NCBI GenBank assembly: GCA_900540865.1
Contig: UQHH01000049.1
Span: forward strand, 1 to 20,673
Direction: 5' to 3'
From: an uncultured Oscillospiraceae bacterium
GTDB lineage: Bacteria > Bacillota > Clostridia > Oscillospirales > Acutalibacteraceae
Length of the DNA: 20,673 nt
In this document: one piece after another, positions 1-7,896 of the stretch
Layout of the letters: the number at the start of each line of letters is the position of its first letter
Position numbering within the stretch: the first letter of the stretch is position 1
Notes under the pieces: model-generated
The model's input: the letters and a program-made list of their open reading frames with translations, nothing else
Told to the model about the DNA's origin: nothing
Databases searched by the model: none
Program-made: the position numbers and the translations under genes

Positions 1-957
1 TGTGTTTGCGCCTGCCGTCCGTGTATCGAGCACACGGACAACATCTCCCTGCGTTGTCGGTATCCAGTCGGATTGCCCTGCGACACCGCTTGCCCATCTC
101 TGCAACGTTTCACCGTCATAAATATACCCGGTCGTTGCTTTTGTCTTATCAAACAAGTTGACAGACGCAGGGATTCCTTCTCCGGTTTCGTCATAACTCC
201 AATATGATCTTTTTTCGGCAGTTACTGCACCAGCAGCAATTTTTGCAGTTGTGACAGCACTTTTTTTAATTGCAGTATCATCAACAGAATTTTTCAAACT
301 TTGAGGCTGAACTATTACATTTTCGTTCAAGATTTTTAAAGCACCGGCGTTTATTACATTGGCATAATTGTTATTAGCGTACTGCTTTTCAACAAAGTCT
401 CCTAGCCGTTCAAATAAAGTATCTTTACCACCGCGAGCTAAAATGATTTCAGTATCTGTCGTCACTTGCCCTATTGCTTGATTTACAGAATCATATAACT
501 TCTCTGTTTTTGTGACCGCTTCCGTCAAAGCGGTGAGTTCATCCTTGCTTTCAAGTGCTCCGTCAATTTCAGCTTTTCCAATGTTAAGCACTACACCAAC
601 TGCTCGTAAATCACCATTTGCAGAAGTAATCTGTAAAATACAATTAGCTTTCCCGCTCGCCGCGAATACCTGTTGCTTTGGAATAAATGAAATAACGCCA
701 TTAGAACCGTTTGCAACCTCTCCGTCCATGTAAATAATATGTCCGTCCGGTTTTGCTACATATAGACGAACGCTGCACCCGGTCACATCCAGCATTTTGT
801 CAACAGCTGGTGCATTGCTGGTTTTAAGAGTATCCCCGGTTTTTTCAATAAGGATAAACTCGTATTCACGTTCGTTCCCTTCTCCTTGTACAGCGTTTAA
901 AGTAATTGAATTCGGTTCGAATACCTTAATCTTGTGAGTTTCCTTGTACAGCGCCAT
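1..957 (-). CDS. BppU-type upper baseplate protein, C-terminus cut by window edge
   Basis: The frame is open from an ATG at 957 down to base 1 with no stop, giving 319 residues of an incomplete protein. The start has a good ribosome binding site (GAAGGTGA, 5 bases upstream). Residues about 10-130 look like the beta-rich N-terminal domain of BppU-family phage baseplate proteins (start MALYKETHKIKVFEPN). It is followed by a helical linker and the recurring motif EIILARGGKDTLFERLGDF at about 170-188, common in tail-fibre and baseplate proteins of Firmicutes phages. The remaining part is probably a receptor-binding or carbohydrate-binding region that continues outside the window. It would attach to the tail tip made by the gene upstream and take part in host recognition. 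The start overlaps the end of the preceding small gene by 32 bases. The family call is from recognition of the sequence, not from a search. Confidence 0.75.
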   Translation of the reverse strand, partial: MALYKETHKIKVFEPNSITLNAVQGEGNEREYEFILIEKTGDTLKTSNAPAVDKMLDVTGCSVRLYVAKPDGHIIYMDGEVANGSNGVISFIPKQQVFAASGKANCILQITSANGDLRAVGVVLNIGKAEIDGALESKDELTALTEAVTKTEKLYDSVNQAIGQVTTDTEIILARGGKDTLFERLGDFVEKQYANNNYANVINAGALKILNENVIVQPQSLKNSVDDTAIKKSAVTTAKIAAGAVTAEKRSYWSYDETGEGIPASVNLFDKTKATTGYIYDGETLQRWASGVAGQSDWIPTTQGDVVRVLDTRTAGANT

Positions 958-1114
958 CTGTATCACCTTCTTTTGTCAACGCATCGATTTTATCAAGCAT
1001 CGTATAAACACATGCCATCGTCCCGATATTTGTACCAGTCGCTTGAATCTGTAAACTAGCTAGCCTTGCGTAAATATCGTGCGTTAAATTTTCGATTTCT
1101 TTTAACTGGGCCAT
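926..1114 (-). CDS. small phage protein between tail-tip and baseplate genes, function unknown
   Basis: This 62-residue ORF starts at an ATG (1114) with AAGGTGG just upstream. It overlaps the end of the tail-tip gene by 13 bases and the start of the BppU-like gene by 32 bases. The product (MAQLKEIENLTHDIYARL...) is predicted to be mostly helical, with no transmembrane segment and one cysteine. I do not recognise a family. The double overlap and the shared orientation suggest that it is translated as part of the tail operon, perhaps as a small baseplate component or assembly chaperone, but nothing in the sequence proves this. Confidence 0.6.
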   Translation of the reverse strand: MAQLKEIENLTHDIYARLASLQIQATGTNIGTMACVYTMLDKIDALTKEGDTDGAVQGNSQD

Positions 1115-3156
1115 CCTGCCACCTTCCTTCCTGCCACGTAAAATTCAATCGTGTTATATCCAATACGGATAAAATTGGTTCGTTCCTGCGAACTACCGCT
1201 ATATGGATAACGCACACCAATTTCTAAACGTGTTCCCGTAGTCCCTCCATCTTGATACATGTGGATGTAACAATTATTAGTCGCATTTGCGGCAGAGTTG
1301 AAGTATTTTGCTAAATACAGCTTTGTGTCGTCGATACGCATTACTCTTTCCGTTGTTACATCGGTATATCCGGTTAATCGGGTAAGTGATATTTCTCCTT
1401 TTCCGCTTGAATCATTTGTCATTTTAAATTCGTTGCAAAGGGTACTATTCAGGGCGTTTGAGCGGATAGAAACACCGTTCACCCCCAACAGGCCCATATA
1501 TTTTTCTTCAAGGTTAAAAATGCCGCCCTGCAAGGAATTGTTTGCTTTACTGTATGCGTACATTCCGCTGTAGTATGGCGCGCCGCTGTACACTACCTTG
1601 TCAAGTTTGAAATAGTATCCGCTGTTGGTGCCGCTCATTTTGGTACAGGACAATTCATCATTATCCAAGTCGAAATACGCATTCGTGTTCTCCGCTCCGC
1701 GTATAACGCCTGTTTTTATCCAGTCTGCTACGACACCATGAGCCGCAAGAATGTTTAAAACAGCATTTCCGTTTTTATCAAAGCCCGCGCCCCACGTTTT
1801 GCCACCGTCGTTTGATACTGCGAAGCTGTCAACACTTTTTTTCCAGATATATTTACTTTCGCCTATTTTTGGCTTGTCGTGTTGATAAACGATTTTTGAG
1901 CCGTCATCCTGTTCCTTTACCGTCTCATAAAATCCCATACTGTTGGCAGTAAGGCCGCTGAAATTCTGCGCATACACGTCATACGCAGACACTTGTTTTT
2001 CTGCTACCTTTTTCGCCACGGCTTTGATTTTTGCCAACTGGTTCCCGCCACTGCGGTTTTGCTCTTCAATTGTTTTGGCATCACAGCGGAGATTTACCCT
2101 TGCATTCAGTCGGAATACAACCCCCGTAATCGGGGACCTGTATGCGTTCCCATATTTATCGTAGACGGTGCAAATATCCCCCGCCTCAATCGCAGGATTT
2201 GAGATTTCGGCACTTTCAAACGGCGTAATTTCAAGCCCCAAAATACGTTCTGCCCATACAGGATTCCACATTGGATTGTCGGATGAGTGGATATTTATTT
2301 GTGCCAAAGGGTTATCCTGTATTGTAAGTTCATACCCTTCCTCCCCGGTTAAGTAAGCCAGTTCTTCGTCTGCAGAATTGACAACAGTTACACCGGTTAT
2401 TGTTACACTGCCTGAAATTGTCCTTGTCTGCTCTATTTTGATATCGGTATCTTCATACCACCTGATACATAAACGTCCGTCCGCGTCGCACAGGGCAAAT
2501 GAGCAGGCAAGCTGCGATACATACGAAACAATATCCCGGAATGTTACAGAATCGTCTATGATTTTTCTGTTTGTCACCTTCCAGCTCGCGTTCGGAAAAT
2601 CCAAAGATGAAGCTACAACCCCGCACCTGGTACAAGCATCGTCGATGATTGCGGAAAGACTTGCGGGATATTTGAGTGTGCTTTCGGAATACGGGCGGTC
2701 AAATTTTGCCAGATTATCAAAGGCGACGACCGAAAGATATCGGTCATTGTTTGTCAGTTCTTCTAGCGTATAGATCCCCTTTTTAACCCATTCGACGGTC
2801 GTGCCACCATTGTAATCCTGACCAACAATCAGGCCTACACGCACATCAAACACCGTGCCTAAAAAGTCTATATCCTTAAATCTGTCGTCTGTATTGTCCA
2901 TCTCAAATTCGAGTTGGCCGATTACCGCGCCACCGATGTCAAAATCCCCTTCTGCTGTCGTGGCTTGTTGAATTTGCAGGCTGCCATCCATAATATCGTC
3001 CCCGGTGAGCAGCAGGGTATTGTTTTCGCAGTTGACTGCAAACAATCCGCTGCTGGCTTGATCGGCGGTCAAAATTCTATTGGTGTATATTTTCACAACA
3101 AAAGCCCTGCCGGATTGTCCGGCAAGGCTCTTGTACAAGGTTGATGTATTCTGCAT
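1102..3156 (-). CDS. phage tail-tip / baseplate hub-type tail protein
   Basis: The product is 684 residues long and sits just after the distal tail protein gene, where siphophages encode the Tal or hub protein. The first 330 residues or so look like a hub-type domain (for example the stretch around 85-135 with QLEFEMDNTDDRFKDIDFLG). The part from about 480 onwards contains DWIKTGVIRGAENTNAYFDL, a transition also seen in minor structural proteins whose C-terminus forms a fibre-like beta-rich region. The C-terminus ends in AGRKVAGWPS. The ATG at 3156 has GAGGTG upstream. I see no clear peptidase or lysozyme motif, so lysin activity is not claimed. It probably closes the tail tube and carries the baseplate proteins encoded downstream. 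Confidence 0.75.
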   Translation of the reverse strand: MQNTSTLYKSLAGQSGRAFVVKIYTNRILTADQASSGLFAVNCENNTLLLTGDDIMDGSLQIQQATTAEGDFDIGGAVIGQLEFEMDNTDDRFKDIDFLGTVFDVRVGLIVGQDYNGGTTVEWVKKGIYTLEELTNNDRYLSVVAFDNLAKFDRPYSESTLKYPASLSAIIDDACTRCGVVASSLDFPNASWKVTNRKIIDDSVTFRDIVSYVSQLACSFALCDADGRLCIRWYEDTDIKIEQTRTISGSVTITGVTVVNSADEELAYLTGEEGYELTIQDNPLAQINIHSSDNPMWNPVWAERILGLEITPFESAEISNPAIEAGDICTVYDKYGNAYRSPITGVVFRLNARVNLRCDAKTIEEQNRSGGNQLAKIKAVAKKVAEKQVSAYDVYAQNFSGLTANSMGFYETVKEQDDGSKIVYQHDKPKIGESKYIWKKSVDSFAVSNDGGKTWGAGFDKNGNAVLNILAAHGVVADWIKTGVIRGAENTNAYFDLDNDELSCTKMSGTNSGYYFKLDKVVYSGAPYYSGMYAYSKANNSLQGGIFNLEEKYMGLLGVNGVSIRSNALNSTLCNEFKMTNDSSGKGEISLTRLTGYTDVTTERVMRIDDTKLYLAKYFNSAANATNNCYIHMYQDGGTTGTRLEIGVRYPYSGSSQERTNFIRIGYNTIEFYVAGRKVAGWPS

Positions 3157-3157
3157 A

Positions 3158-3529
3158 TTACACCTCGATAAAGTTGCAAGCTACATTTGTTACCCAGTGT
3201 TCCCTATCTGTCCAGTACCCATAATCCGCTTCAAAATCCCCTGTATAAAAACTTCGCGTATTATAACAGCCGTCTGACAGATCCGGGTATGTAACACGCA
3301 CGGTTACACCGGAATATTTACACAGGCCTGCAAGGGTCGCAGCTTCTTCCCACGTCAAACGGTCCCAGCGGCAAGAAAGGGTGCGTTTTTGTGAAATGAT
3401 GTCTTTTTGCATAGCCCCGGTATAGGTTGACCTTCCGCTTTCATCGCTTGACAGGTCAGCAAGTTTGTAAGAACAAAGCGTAGGGGCCGGAAGCTTGATC
3501 CCGTTTACTTTAAACATATCCTGCATCAT
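3158..3529 (-). CDS. distal-tail-like protein (DUF6711-like)
   Basis: This 123-residue protein starts MMQDMFKVNGIKLPAPTL and lies between the tape measure and the tail-tip gene, the standard place of the distal tail (Dit) protein. The pattern of a short N-terminal strand region, a middle KRTLSCRWDRLTWEEAATL segment and a C-terminal strand region resembles the DUF6711 family of Firmicutes phages. The first ATG (3529) overlaps the tape-measure stop as ATGA and is preceded by a G-rich ribosome binding site. Its likely role is to join the tail tube to the tip. It is much shorter than classical Dit proteins (about 250 residues), so it would represent only the ring-forming part. The family name is from memory. 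Confidence 0.6.
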   Translation of the reverse strand: MMQDMFKVNGIKLPAPTLCSYKLADLSSDESGRSTYTGAMQKDIISQKRTLSCRWDRLTWEEAATLAGLCKYSGVTVRVTYPDLSDGCYNTRSFYTGDFEADYGYWTDREHWVTNVACNFIEV

Positions 3530-6234
3530 GTCTTCCCCCCTGCGTATCTTCTGCTTTTACGGATCCTGACCTTTGTAAGCTTCCGTTCAAGTTCTTCGCT
3601 GTCAATCTTCGTAATGCTAGTCAGGTTAATTTCCTGGTTCTGCAAAGCATCATATATTTTTATCAGCCACCTTAAAATCTCCCGTAATAGGTCCGGGTCA
3701 TTGGTGCTGCCAACCATCCCCTGCAATTTGGAAAGCGGAGCGACCACTTCAGGATCGCGGCCGGCATTCGGGTTATCGCCAACAATTGCAAGCGTCGGCG
3801 ACTTTACAAGACCGCCCTTTGCAAGCTTGGGTATAAGCGGAGGCTCTTTTGGCATAGAAAAGTGCCAATCCTGCCCGAAAATATCTCCGATCGCACCGGC
3901 TATCCCGCCTATTCCGTCGATGATTCCACGGACAGCGGAATAAATACCTGTCCACAACAAGTTGATTCCGTCGATGATTAAATTGACAGCGCCGCGCACA
4001 ACGGAGTATATGGTGTCCCATATTCCTTTGAAAAAGTTTTGGATTCCAGACCATGCTTTTTCCCAGTCTCCGGTGAAAACGCCGACCAAAAAATCGATCA
4101 GGCCGCTGAGCGCATCCCAAATCCCGCCAACCACGCCGGAAATCACGGAAAACACATCACGGAACACGTCGCCCACAATTTTAAAAACAGTTTGGAAAGT
4201 AGGAGCGACTTCCGAAACAATCCAGGATACCAACGGTTGCAGTACATTATTCCAAAGCATCAGCGCGGCTTCCGAAATTTTGGAGAAAAAACCGATAGCT
4301 TTATCAATTAAAGGAGAAAGGGAGTTGTTCCAGATATCCGTCACACAGGACACCAAGTTATCCCAAAAAGGTTTAATCCACTCTTCCCATACTTGAAGGA
4401 CTATTGTACCTAAATCTGTAAAAGCTTTGCATATTCCTTCAAATATGCCGCTGCCGCCATTCTCCCAGAACTCAGACAGTTTACCACCGATATCCTCGCT
4501 GACCGTACCAATCAACGTCATGACGTCGGCGCCCATAGACTGTACATCGTCGAAAAATCCGCCTATGGCTTCTTTGTTATCTTCTGCCCACTGTGCACAC
4601 GTTCCTGTAAAAATAGAAAACGCATCGGAAACGACAGTCCCTATTGATCCGGCTAGCGTAGTAAGCCCGCCCAGCATTCCGGATATAGCTTCTTCCATAC
4701 GCGGGCGCATACGGTCAATGGAACTTCCAAGCTCACCGAATACCGTATCAAAAAAACCGGCAAGGTTATCAAACCCTTTTGCCATGTTTGTGCTAACGGT
4801 ATCGATAAAGCCAGCAATACGATTTTTGTCCTTATCAAGCCATTTCGCAATCCCACCGGACACAGTTTGCAGCTGTTTTCCGGTGACAGAAATTACTCCG
4901 CCGGCTACTGTACTGATAAGGTTGAGTTTTGATTTTGCCACCTTCGCAACACCGGAAAAGGCCGCCTTTGCTATCGGCTCAAGGCTTTTAGAGATGGACG
5001 AAAAATTTTTCTTTATTGCGCTGAAATCGACTGAATCGATTCCCTTTTTTATATTTGCAACGGCCTTATCAAAACCAAACTGTGAATTGATCTTTTCAAG
5101 TTTCTTCTGGATATTATTAAATAGGCCGTCTGTTTCTTTGAGAGAAGCATTGTCTGGTTTAGGAACCTCCGTACTAGGGGTGCCTGATAAAGTGGAGGAA
5201 GTATCAGTGTCGTCTGAGCCGGAACTCAATATATTCAGCTCATCAAATCCAGCCAGAGCCTTCTTGACCTTTTTTGCCGCTTTTTCCGTTTGGTCCATTC
5301 CGGCCGCGGCACTGTCTGCTGCGCCTGACAAATCTCCCGCCGCATTTGCCGCGTCTGAAACAGCGCTGTTTCCCCCGTCCGAACCAAATATCTTCTCCGT
5401 AAACGACTTAAAAGCGTCCGCCGCTACTTGCAGCTTTGCGATAAAACCGTTCAACGCTTTCAAGGCTGGGGCGAGCGCATTGATAAGCCCCTGCCCTATT
5501 GCGGCTTTCAGGCTGTCAAGCTGCAAGGTAAGGAGCCTTGATTGGTTCGCCCATCCGTCCGCCGTGCGTGCAAAGTCACCCTGCGCGCTTGCAAGCTGAT
5601 CCTGCACAAACTTATAGCGCAGGGCGACCTTTTCCGCTTCGGTCATTTTCTGTGTTGTTTTTCCGTATCCGTTTGCCAAAGCGTAAGCGTCAAGCGCAGT
5701 TTGTGTCATGACGATGCCCAGGTCTTTGAGCGTTTCAGTCTCACCGGAAAATACGGATTTCAGCTTTGTATACGCTTCGTCCTGTGATATGTTGTAAAAG
5801 GACGCGACGTCACCGGCAAGTGCGGTCATGGTTGTTGACATATCGTATGCCTGCGCTTCGGTGAAACCGAATGCTTTTGCCATCGCCCCATATGTTCCGG
5901 TAAATTTCTTCGCCATCGTTTCCGACAATCCATAGCTTGCCGCTGCAGATTTTGCAAACTTATCTACCTTAGCAGACATGGTCGTGAAAACAACGTCGAC
6001 AACATTCTGTACCTCGGCAAGGTCAGAGCCAAGGTTTACGCACTCCTTGCCGAAGTCTACAAGCTTTTTAACGGCAAAACTGGCGGCAATCGTTGCGCCG
6101 ACCTTCATCGCGGTATTTTTAATACCGGACATCTTTTTTTCGACGTTTCCGGCAATTCCGTTGAGCTGCTTATCAAACTTTTTCTGATCCAGAACCAGAT
6201 CAAGCCCGATTCTGCCCACGCTATCATCGGGCAT
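3526..6234 (-). CDS. tape measure protein
   Basis: The product is 902 residues long and is the largest gene in the window. The N-terminal third is helical and rich in A, K and S, and a low-complexity linker lies near 340-370. A long hydrophobic section with many W, F, I and G residues spans about 620-790, as expected for a protein that sits in the tail lumen and can insert into membrane. Residues about 807-840 (AKGGLVKSPTLAIVGDNP and on) are the conserved tape-measure tail motif. I chose ATG at 6234 rather than the in-frame GTG at 6243, because AGGTGAT lies 4 bases before this ATG while the GTG is part of that ribosome binding site. The start is preceded by an 8-bp hairpin that covers part of the ribosome binding site. 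The end overlaps the next gene as ATGA. Confidence 0.93.
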   Translation of the reverse strand: MPDDSVGRIGLDLVLDQKKFDKQLNGIAGNVEKKMSGIKNTAMKVGATIAASFAVKKLVDFGKECVNLGSDLAEVQNVVDVVFTTMSAKVDKFAKSAAASYGLSETMAKKFTGTYGAMAKAFGFTEAQAYDMSTTMTALAGDVASFYNISQDEAYTKLKSVFSGETETLKDLGIVMTQTALDAYALANGYGKTTQKMTEAEKVALRYKFVQDQLASAQGDFARTADGWANQSRLLTLQLDSLKAAIGQGLINALAPALKALNGFIAKLQVAADAFKSFTEKIFGSDGGNSAVSDAANAAGDLSGAADSAAAGMDQTEKAAKKVKKALAGFDELNILSSGSDDTDTSSTLSGTPSTEVPKPDNASLKETDGLFNNIQKKLEKINSQFGFDKAVANIKKGIDSVDFSAIKKNFSSISKSLEPIAKAAFSGVAKVAKSKLNLISTVAGGVISVTGKQLQTVSGGIAKWLDKDKNRIAGFIDTVSTNMAKGFDNLAGFFDTVFGELGSSIDRMRPRMEEAISGMLGGLTTLAGSIGTVVSDAFSIFTGTCAQWAEDNKEAIGGFFDDVQSMGADVMTLIGTVSEDIGGKLSEFWENGGSGIFEGICKAFTDLGTIVLQVWEEWIKPFWDNLVSCVTDIWNNSLSPLIDKAIGFFSKISEAALMLWNNVLQPLVSWIVSEVAPTFQTVFKIVGDVFRDVFSVISGVVGGIWDALSGLIDFLVGVFTGDWEKAWSGIQNFFKGIWDTIYSVVRGAVNLIIDGINLLWTGIYSAVRGIIDGIGGIAGAIGDIFGQDWHFSMPKEPPLIPKLAKGGLVKSPTLAIVGDNPNAGRDPEVVAPLSKLQGMVGSTNDPDLLREILRWLIKIYDALQNQEINLTSITKIDSEELERKLTKVRIRKSRRYAGGKT

Positions 6235-6242
6235 AGAAATCA

Positions 6243-6262
6243 CCTACTTTTCACAAAGTAGG
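6243..6262 (-). promoter_or_regulatory. perfect hairpin masking the tape-measure ribosome binding site
   Basis: On the minus strand the sequence reads CCTACTTT GTGA AAAGTAGG: an 8-bp perfect stem with a GTGA loop of the GNRA class. The last three bases of the 3' arm are the AGG of the tape-measure ribosome binding site AGGTGAT, and the ATG follows 9 bases after the stem. It lies 9 bases after the stop codon of the Com-like gene. The structure should limit ribosome access unless it is opened by a ribosome or a protein. Regulation is inferred from the geometry. Confidence 0.65.
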
Positions 6263-6271
6263 CGCTTGCCG

Positions 6272-6427
6272 CTACTCTCTGGTGCGGCCTGTTTGCTCTC
6301 GCCTTTGTTCTATTTGAATTTTATTGATCGTCTTACAGCGGGGGCACTTAATTTCTGCCTTTGCATAGTCGGCATACATCAGCGTCTGTCCACAGTTTGC
6401 ACATTTTATCTTGTCAATGTTTCTCAC
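6272..6427 (-). CDS. Com-like small zinc-ribbon protein
   Basis: This 51-residue ORF has two CxxC pairs, CANC at residues 9-12 and CPRC at 28-31. They sit in the pattern KIKCANCGQTLMYADYAKAE followed by IKCPRCKTIN, closely like the Com protein of phage Mu and its relatives. Mu Com is a zinc-binding protein that binds mRNA and opens a hairpin to allow translation of mom. Here the ORF overlaps the end of the tail chaperone extension and is directly followed by a hairpin over the tape-measure ribosome binding site. I give the GTG at 6427 as start. An ATT at 6418 has the better-placed AGGTGA and would give a protein beginning MDKIKC, the same N-terminal length as Mu Com. The short basic C-terminus (QRREQTGRTRE) could contact RNA. 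The family call rests on the cysteine pattern and flanking residues. Confidence 0.78.
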   Translation of the reverse strand: MRNIDKIKCANCGQTLMYADYAKAEIKCPRCKTINKIQIEQRREQTGRTRE

Positions 6428-7048
6428 CTGCCATTGCCACAAACATCTGCCGGAATTGCTCCGCAGCCGCGGCGCTTTCCTGCGGCGTTACTTTTTGGGC
6501 TTTCTTATTTCGCCAAGCGTTGTAGATTCGCCGCTCATGCGACGAAAACTTCCTGATTTTTTCTTGGTCGGTTTCCGCGCGGATCAGCACCACACGTCCT
6601 AAAGGCGTGTCTGCATCAATTCCGCTTAGTAGAGAGCAAAATTCACCCCAGCCCATACGCCGGAACTCATCACTGTAGACCCGTATTCCGTATTCTTTTA
6701 ATAGTGAGGATACAGCAAGGTCGAAATCCTCTATCAGGTCGTAATACGGGTCTGATTTTCCCCCTCGTCGGCATCTCCGGTTGCAATATTTGCTGCAGCC
6801 ATGATTACCTTCGTAAAATCGTTTAACCCCAGCTGCAATTTATCAATTTTGTTACGATCCTCTTTTTCAAACAGAATTTCGTACATTTTCATAAGACTCG
6901 CCGGGTCATTTCCGCTTTCTGAAAATATTTGCATAATTTTCAGGACATCAGTTGCCCTGTCATTGACTTCTATCGCAACACCCTTAATAACAATCTGAGG
7001 GCGTTCCTCGAAGTTTAGCTTTTCTGTAATGTCCACTATTTTTGCCAT
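6414..7048 (-). CDS. tail assembly chaperone, long form by -1 frameshift (gpGT-like)
   Basis: The short chaperone frame stops at 6734, but the -1 frame is open from upstream of that stop to 6414. Its translation begins GKSDPYYDLIEDFDLAVSSL and continues with MGWGEFCSLLSGIDADTPLG, which matches the Gp15-type C-terminal part of tail chaperones in Firmicutes phages. A shift in the run GGGGGAAAA near 6756-6764 joins the two into a protein of about 211 residues. This is the same arrangement as gpG and gpGT of lambda, where both forms coat the tape measure during tail assembly. The gene order (tail tube, chaperone, tape measure) fits. The coordinates give the outer span of the spliced reading. The segment from 6656 has its own ATG but no convincing ribosome binding site, so frameshifting is the better model. 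Confidence 0.8.
6734..7048 (-). CDS. tail assembly chaperone, short form (gpG-like)
   Basis: The 104-residue product follows the tail tube gene and precedes the tape measure, the standard location of the tail assembly chaperone. It begins MAKIVDITEKLNFEERPQIV, with a short beta-like N-terminus and helices after it. The ATG at 7048 has GGAGG 8 bases upstream. Near its end the codons GAG GGG GAA AAT offer a slippery run that leads into the long form. Its role, known from related phages, is to bind the tape measure and recruit tail tube subunits. It is absent from finished virions. Confidence 0.8.
   Translation of the reverse strand: MAKIVDITEKLNFEERPQIVIKGVAIEVNDRATDVLKIMQIFSESGNDPASLMKMYEILFEKEDRNKIDKLQLGLNDFTKVIMAAANIATGDADEGENQTRITT
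6756..6764 (-). other. putative -1 ribosomal slippage site
   Basis: The minus strand reads GAG GGG GAA AAT in the frame of the short chaperone, a run of five G and four A. Moving back one base gives GGG GGA AAA, which enters the frame of the Gp15-like extension. The Gly tRNA on GGG can re-pair perfectly, but the GAA codon would become GGA. It is therefore not a textbook X XXY YYZ heptamer. Confidence 0.6.
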
Positions 7049-7061
7049 CTTCTAGCCCTCC

Positions 7062-7496
7062 TTAAACTGCCGGCACTGTGATGGCCGGTTTTCCGTTGGA
7101 CAACACTTCAAATACAAGAGGGGCGACTGCCGTACTGTCCCCGGTTCCGTTTTCAGTTACGCTAAAAACAGCGTCCTCAAACTCTACTTTTGTTCCGTCC
7201 GGGAAGGCCCAACAAAAATATCCCTGTGCCGCGGTGCCATTTGCAAAGCCTAACCCCGCAACAAAATCATTGCCGGGATCGCCTACCGTGCGTTTTCCGC
7301 TTACGGAAATTGTGATGCTTTTAGCGGTCATGAGCCGCTTTTTCCATCCTTCGGTATCATACGGGGTCCATTCCTCAATACCGTTATCAAAGGCAACGCT
7401 GTAGTTTTCCATATTGGAAATCACACTGGCCGATTCTTTGTCTTTCCCTGCCTTAAACTGGTTTTCGTAGCAAGGATATACGCCGTTTCTTTCCAT
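7062..7496 (-). CDS. major tail (tail tube) protein
   Basis: The 144-residue product starts MERNGVYPCYENQFKAGKDK and is rich in beta-strand residues, with few charged clusters and no transmembrane segment. This length and the segments SITISVSGKRTVGDPGNDFV (about 60-80) and FANGTAAQGYFCWAFPDGTK (about 84-103) match the tail tube protein family of Firmicutes siphophages. The ATG at 7496 has AAGGAG upstream. The position between the head-closure/terminator genes and the tail chaperone supports the call. Its subunits should form the hexameric rings of the tail tube around the tape measure. Confidence 0.85.
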   Translation of the reverse strand: MERNGVYPCYENQFKAGKDKESASVISNMENYSVAFDNGIEEWTPYDTEGWKKRLMTAKSITISVSGKRTVGDPGNDFVAGLGFANGTAAQGYFCWAFPDGTKVEFEDAVFSVTENGTGDSTAVAPLVFEVLSNGKPAITVPAV

Positions 7497-7498
7497 TT

Positions 7499-7894
7499 TT
7501 ATTTCTCCTTTTCATAATATAAAATTAAATCTATGACACATTCATGTACGCCGTTCTCATCGGACCCAATATTGACCGGCTCGCTTTCAAGCAGTTCCAA
7601 ATATAATACTCTCGTTTCGTTTAAACGCAAAGAATCAACCGCCCTGAGCTTTTTGTAAAGCATAAAGGCGGCTGTTTCTGTCTCTGTGGCGTTTTTGTTC
7701 CAGTGGACGAGTAATGTTACCCCTTTGCGTTCATACGTCTCCAAGCGGCTGTACGCTACATTTGGGGGAATCATGCGTTTTAGCTGGTACACCCCGATAG
7801 ATTTTTCTTTTTTTGCATCGAGTTTTCCAACATAATAAAAATCTGCCGGAATCAGCGTTTTTATCCAGTCCCTTATATCTGCCAGCACGAACAA
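7499..7894 (-). CDS. tail terminator-like protein (minor capsid protein 3 type)
   Basis: The 131-residue product starts at a TTG codon (7894) preceded by GGGGGTG with a 5-base spacing. No ATG exists near the N-terminus. The sequence (FVLADIRDWIKTLIPADFYY, then KKEKSIGVYQLKRM) resembles the phage tail terminator family often labelled minor capsid protein in Firmicutes phages. These proteins cap the finished tail and join it to the head. The neighbours on both sides, a minor capsid 2-like gene and the tail tube gene, are where this protein is expected. It is separated from the upstream stop codon by only two bases, so translation is probably coupled. Confidence 0.72.
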   Translation of the reverse strand: MFVLADIRDWIKTLIPADFYYVGKLDAKKEKSIGVYQLKRMIPPNVAYSRLETYERKGVTLLVHWNKNATETETAAFMLYKKLRAVDSLRLNETRVLYLELLESEPVNIGSDENGVHECVIDLILYYEKEK

Positions 7895-7896
7895 AA

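Noticed and set aside
4427..5599. Plus-strand open frame of 390 codons
   Set aside because: It lies fully antisense to the tape-measure gene, has no ribosome binding site, and its serine/proline/alanine-rich composition is what the opposite strand of that gene produces.
6235..6243. GTG at 6243 as tape-measure start
   Set aside because: This GTG is part of the AGGTGAT ribosome binding site that serves the ATG at 6234.
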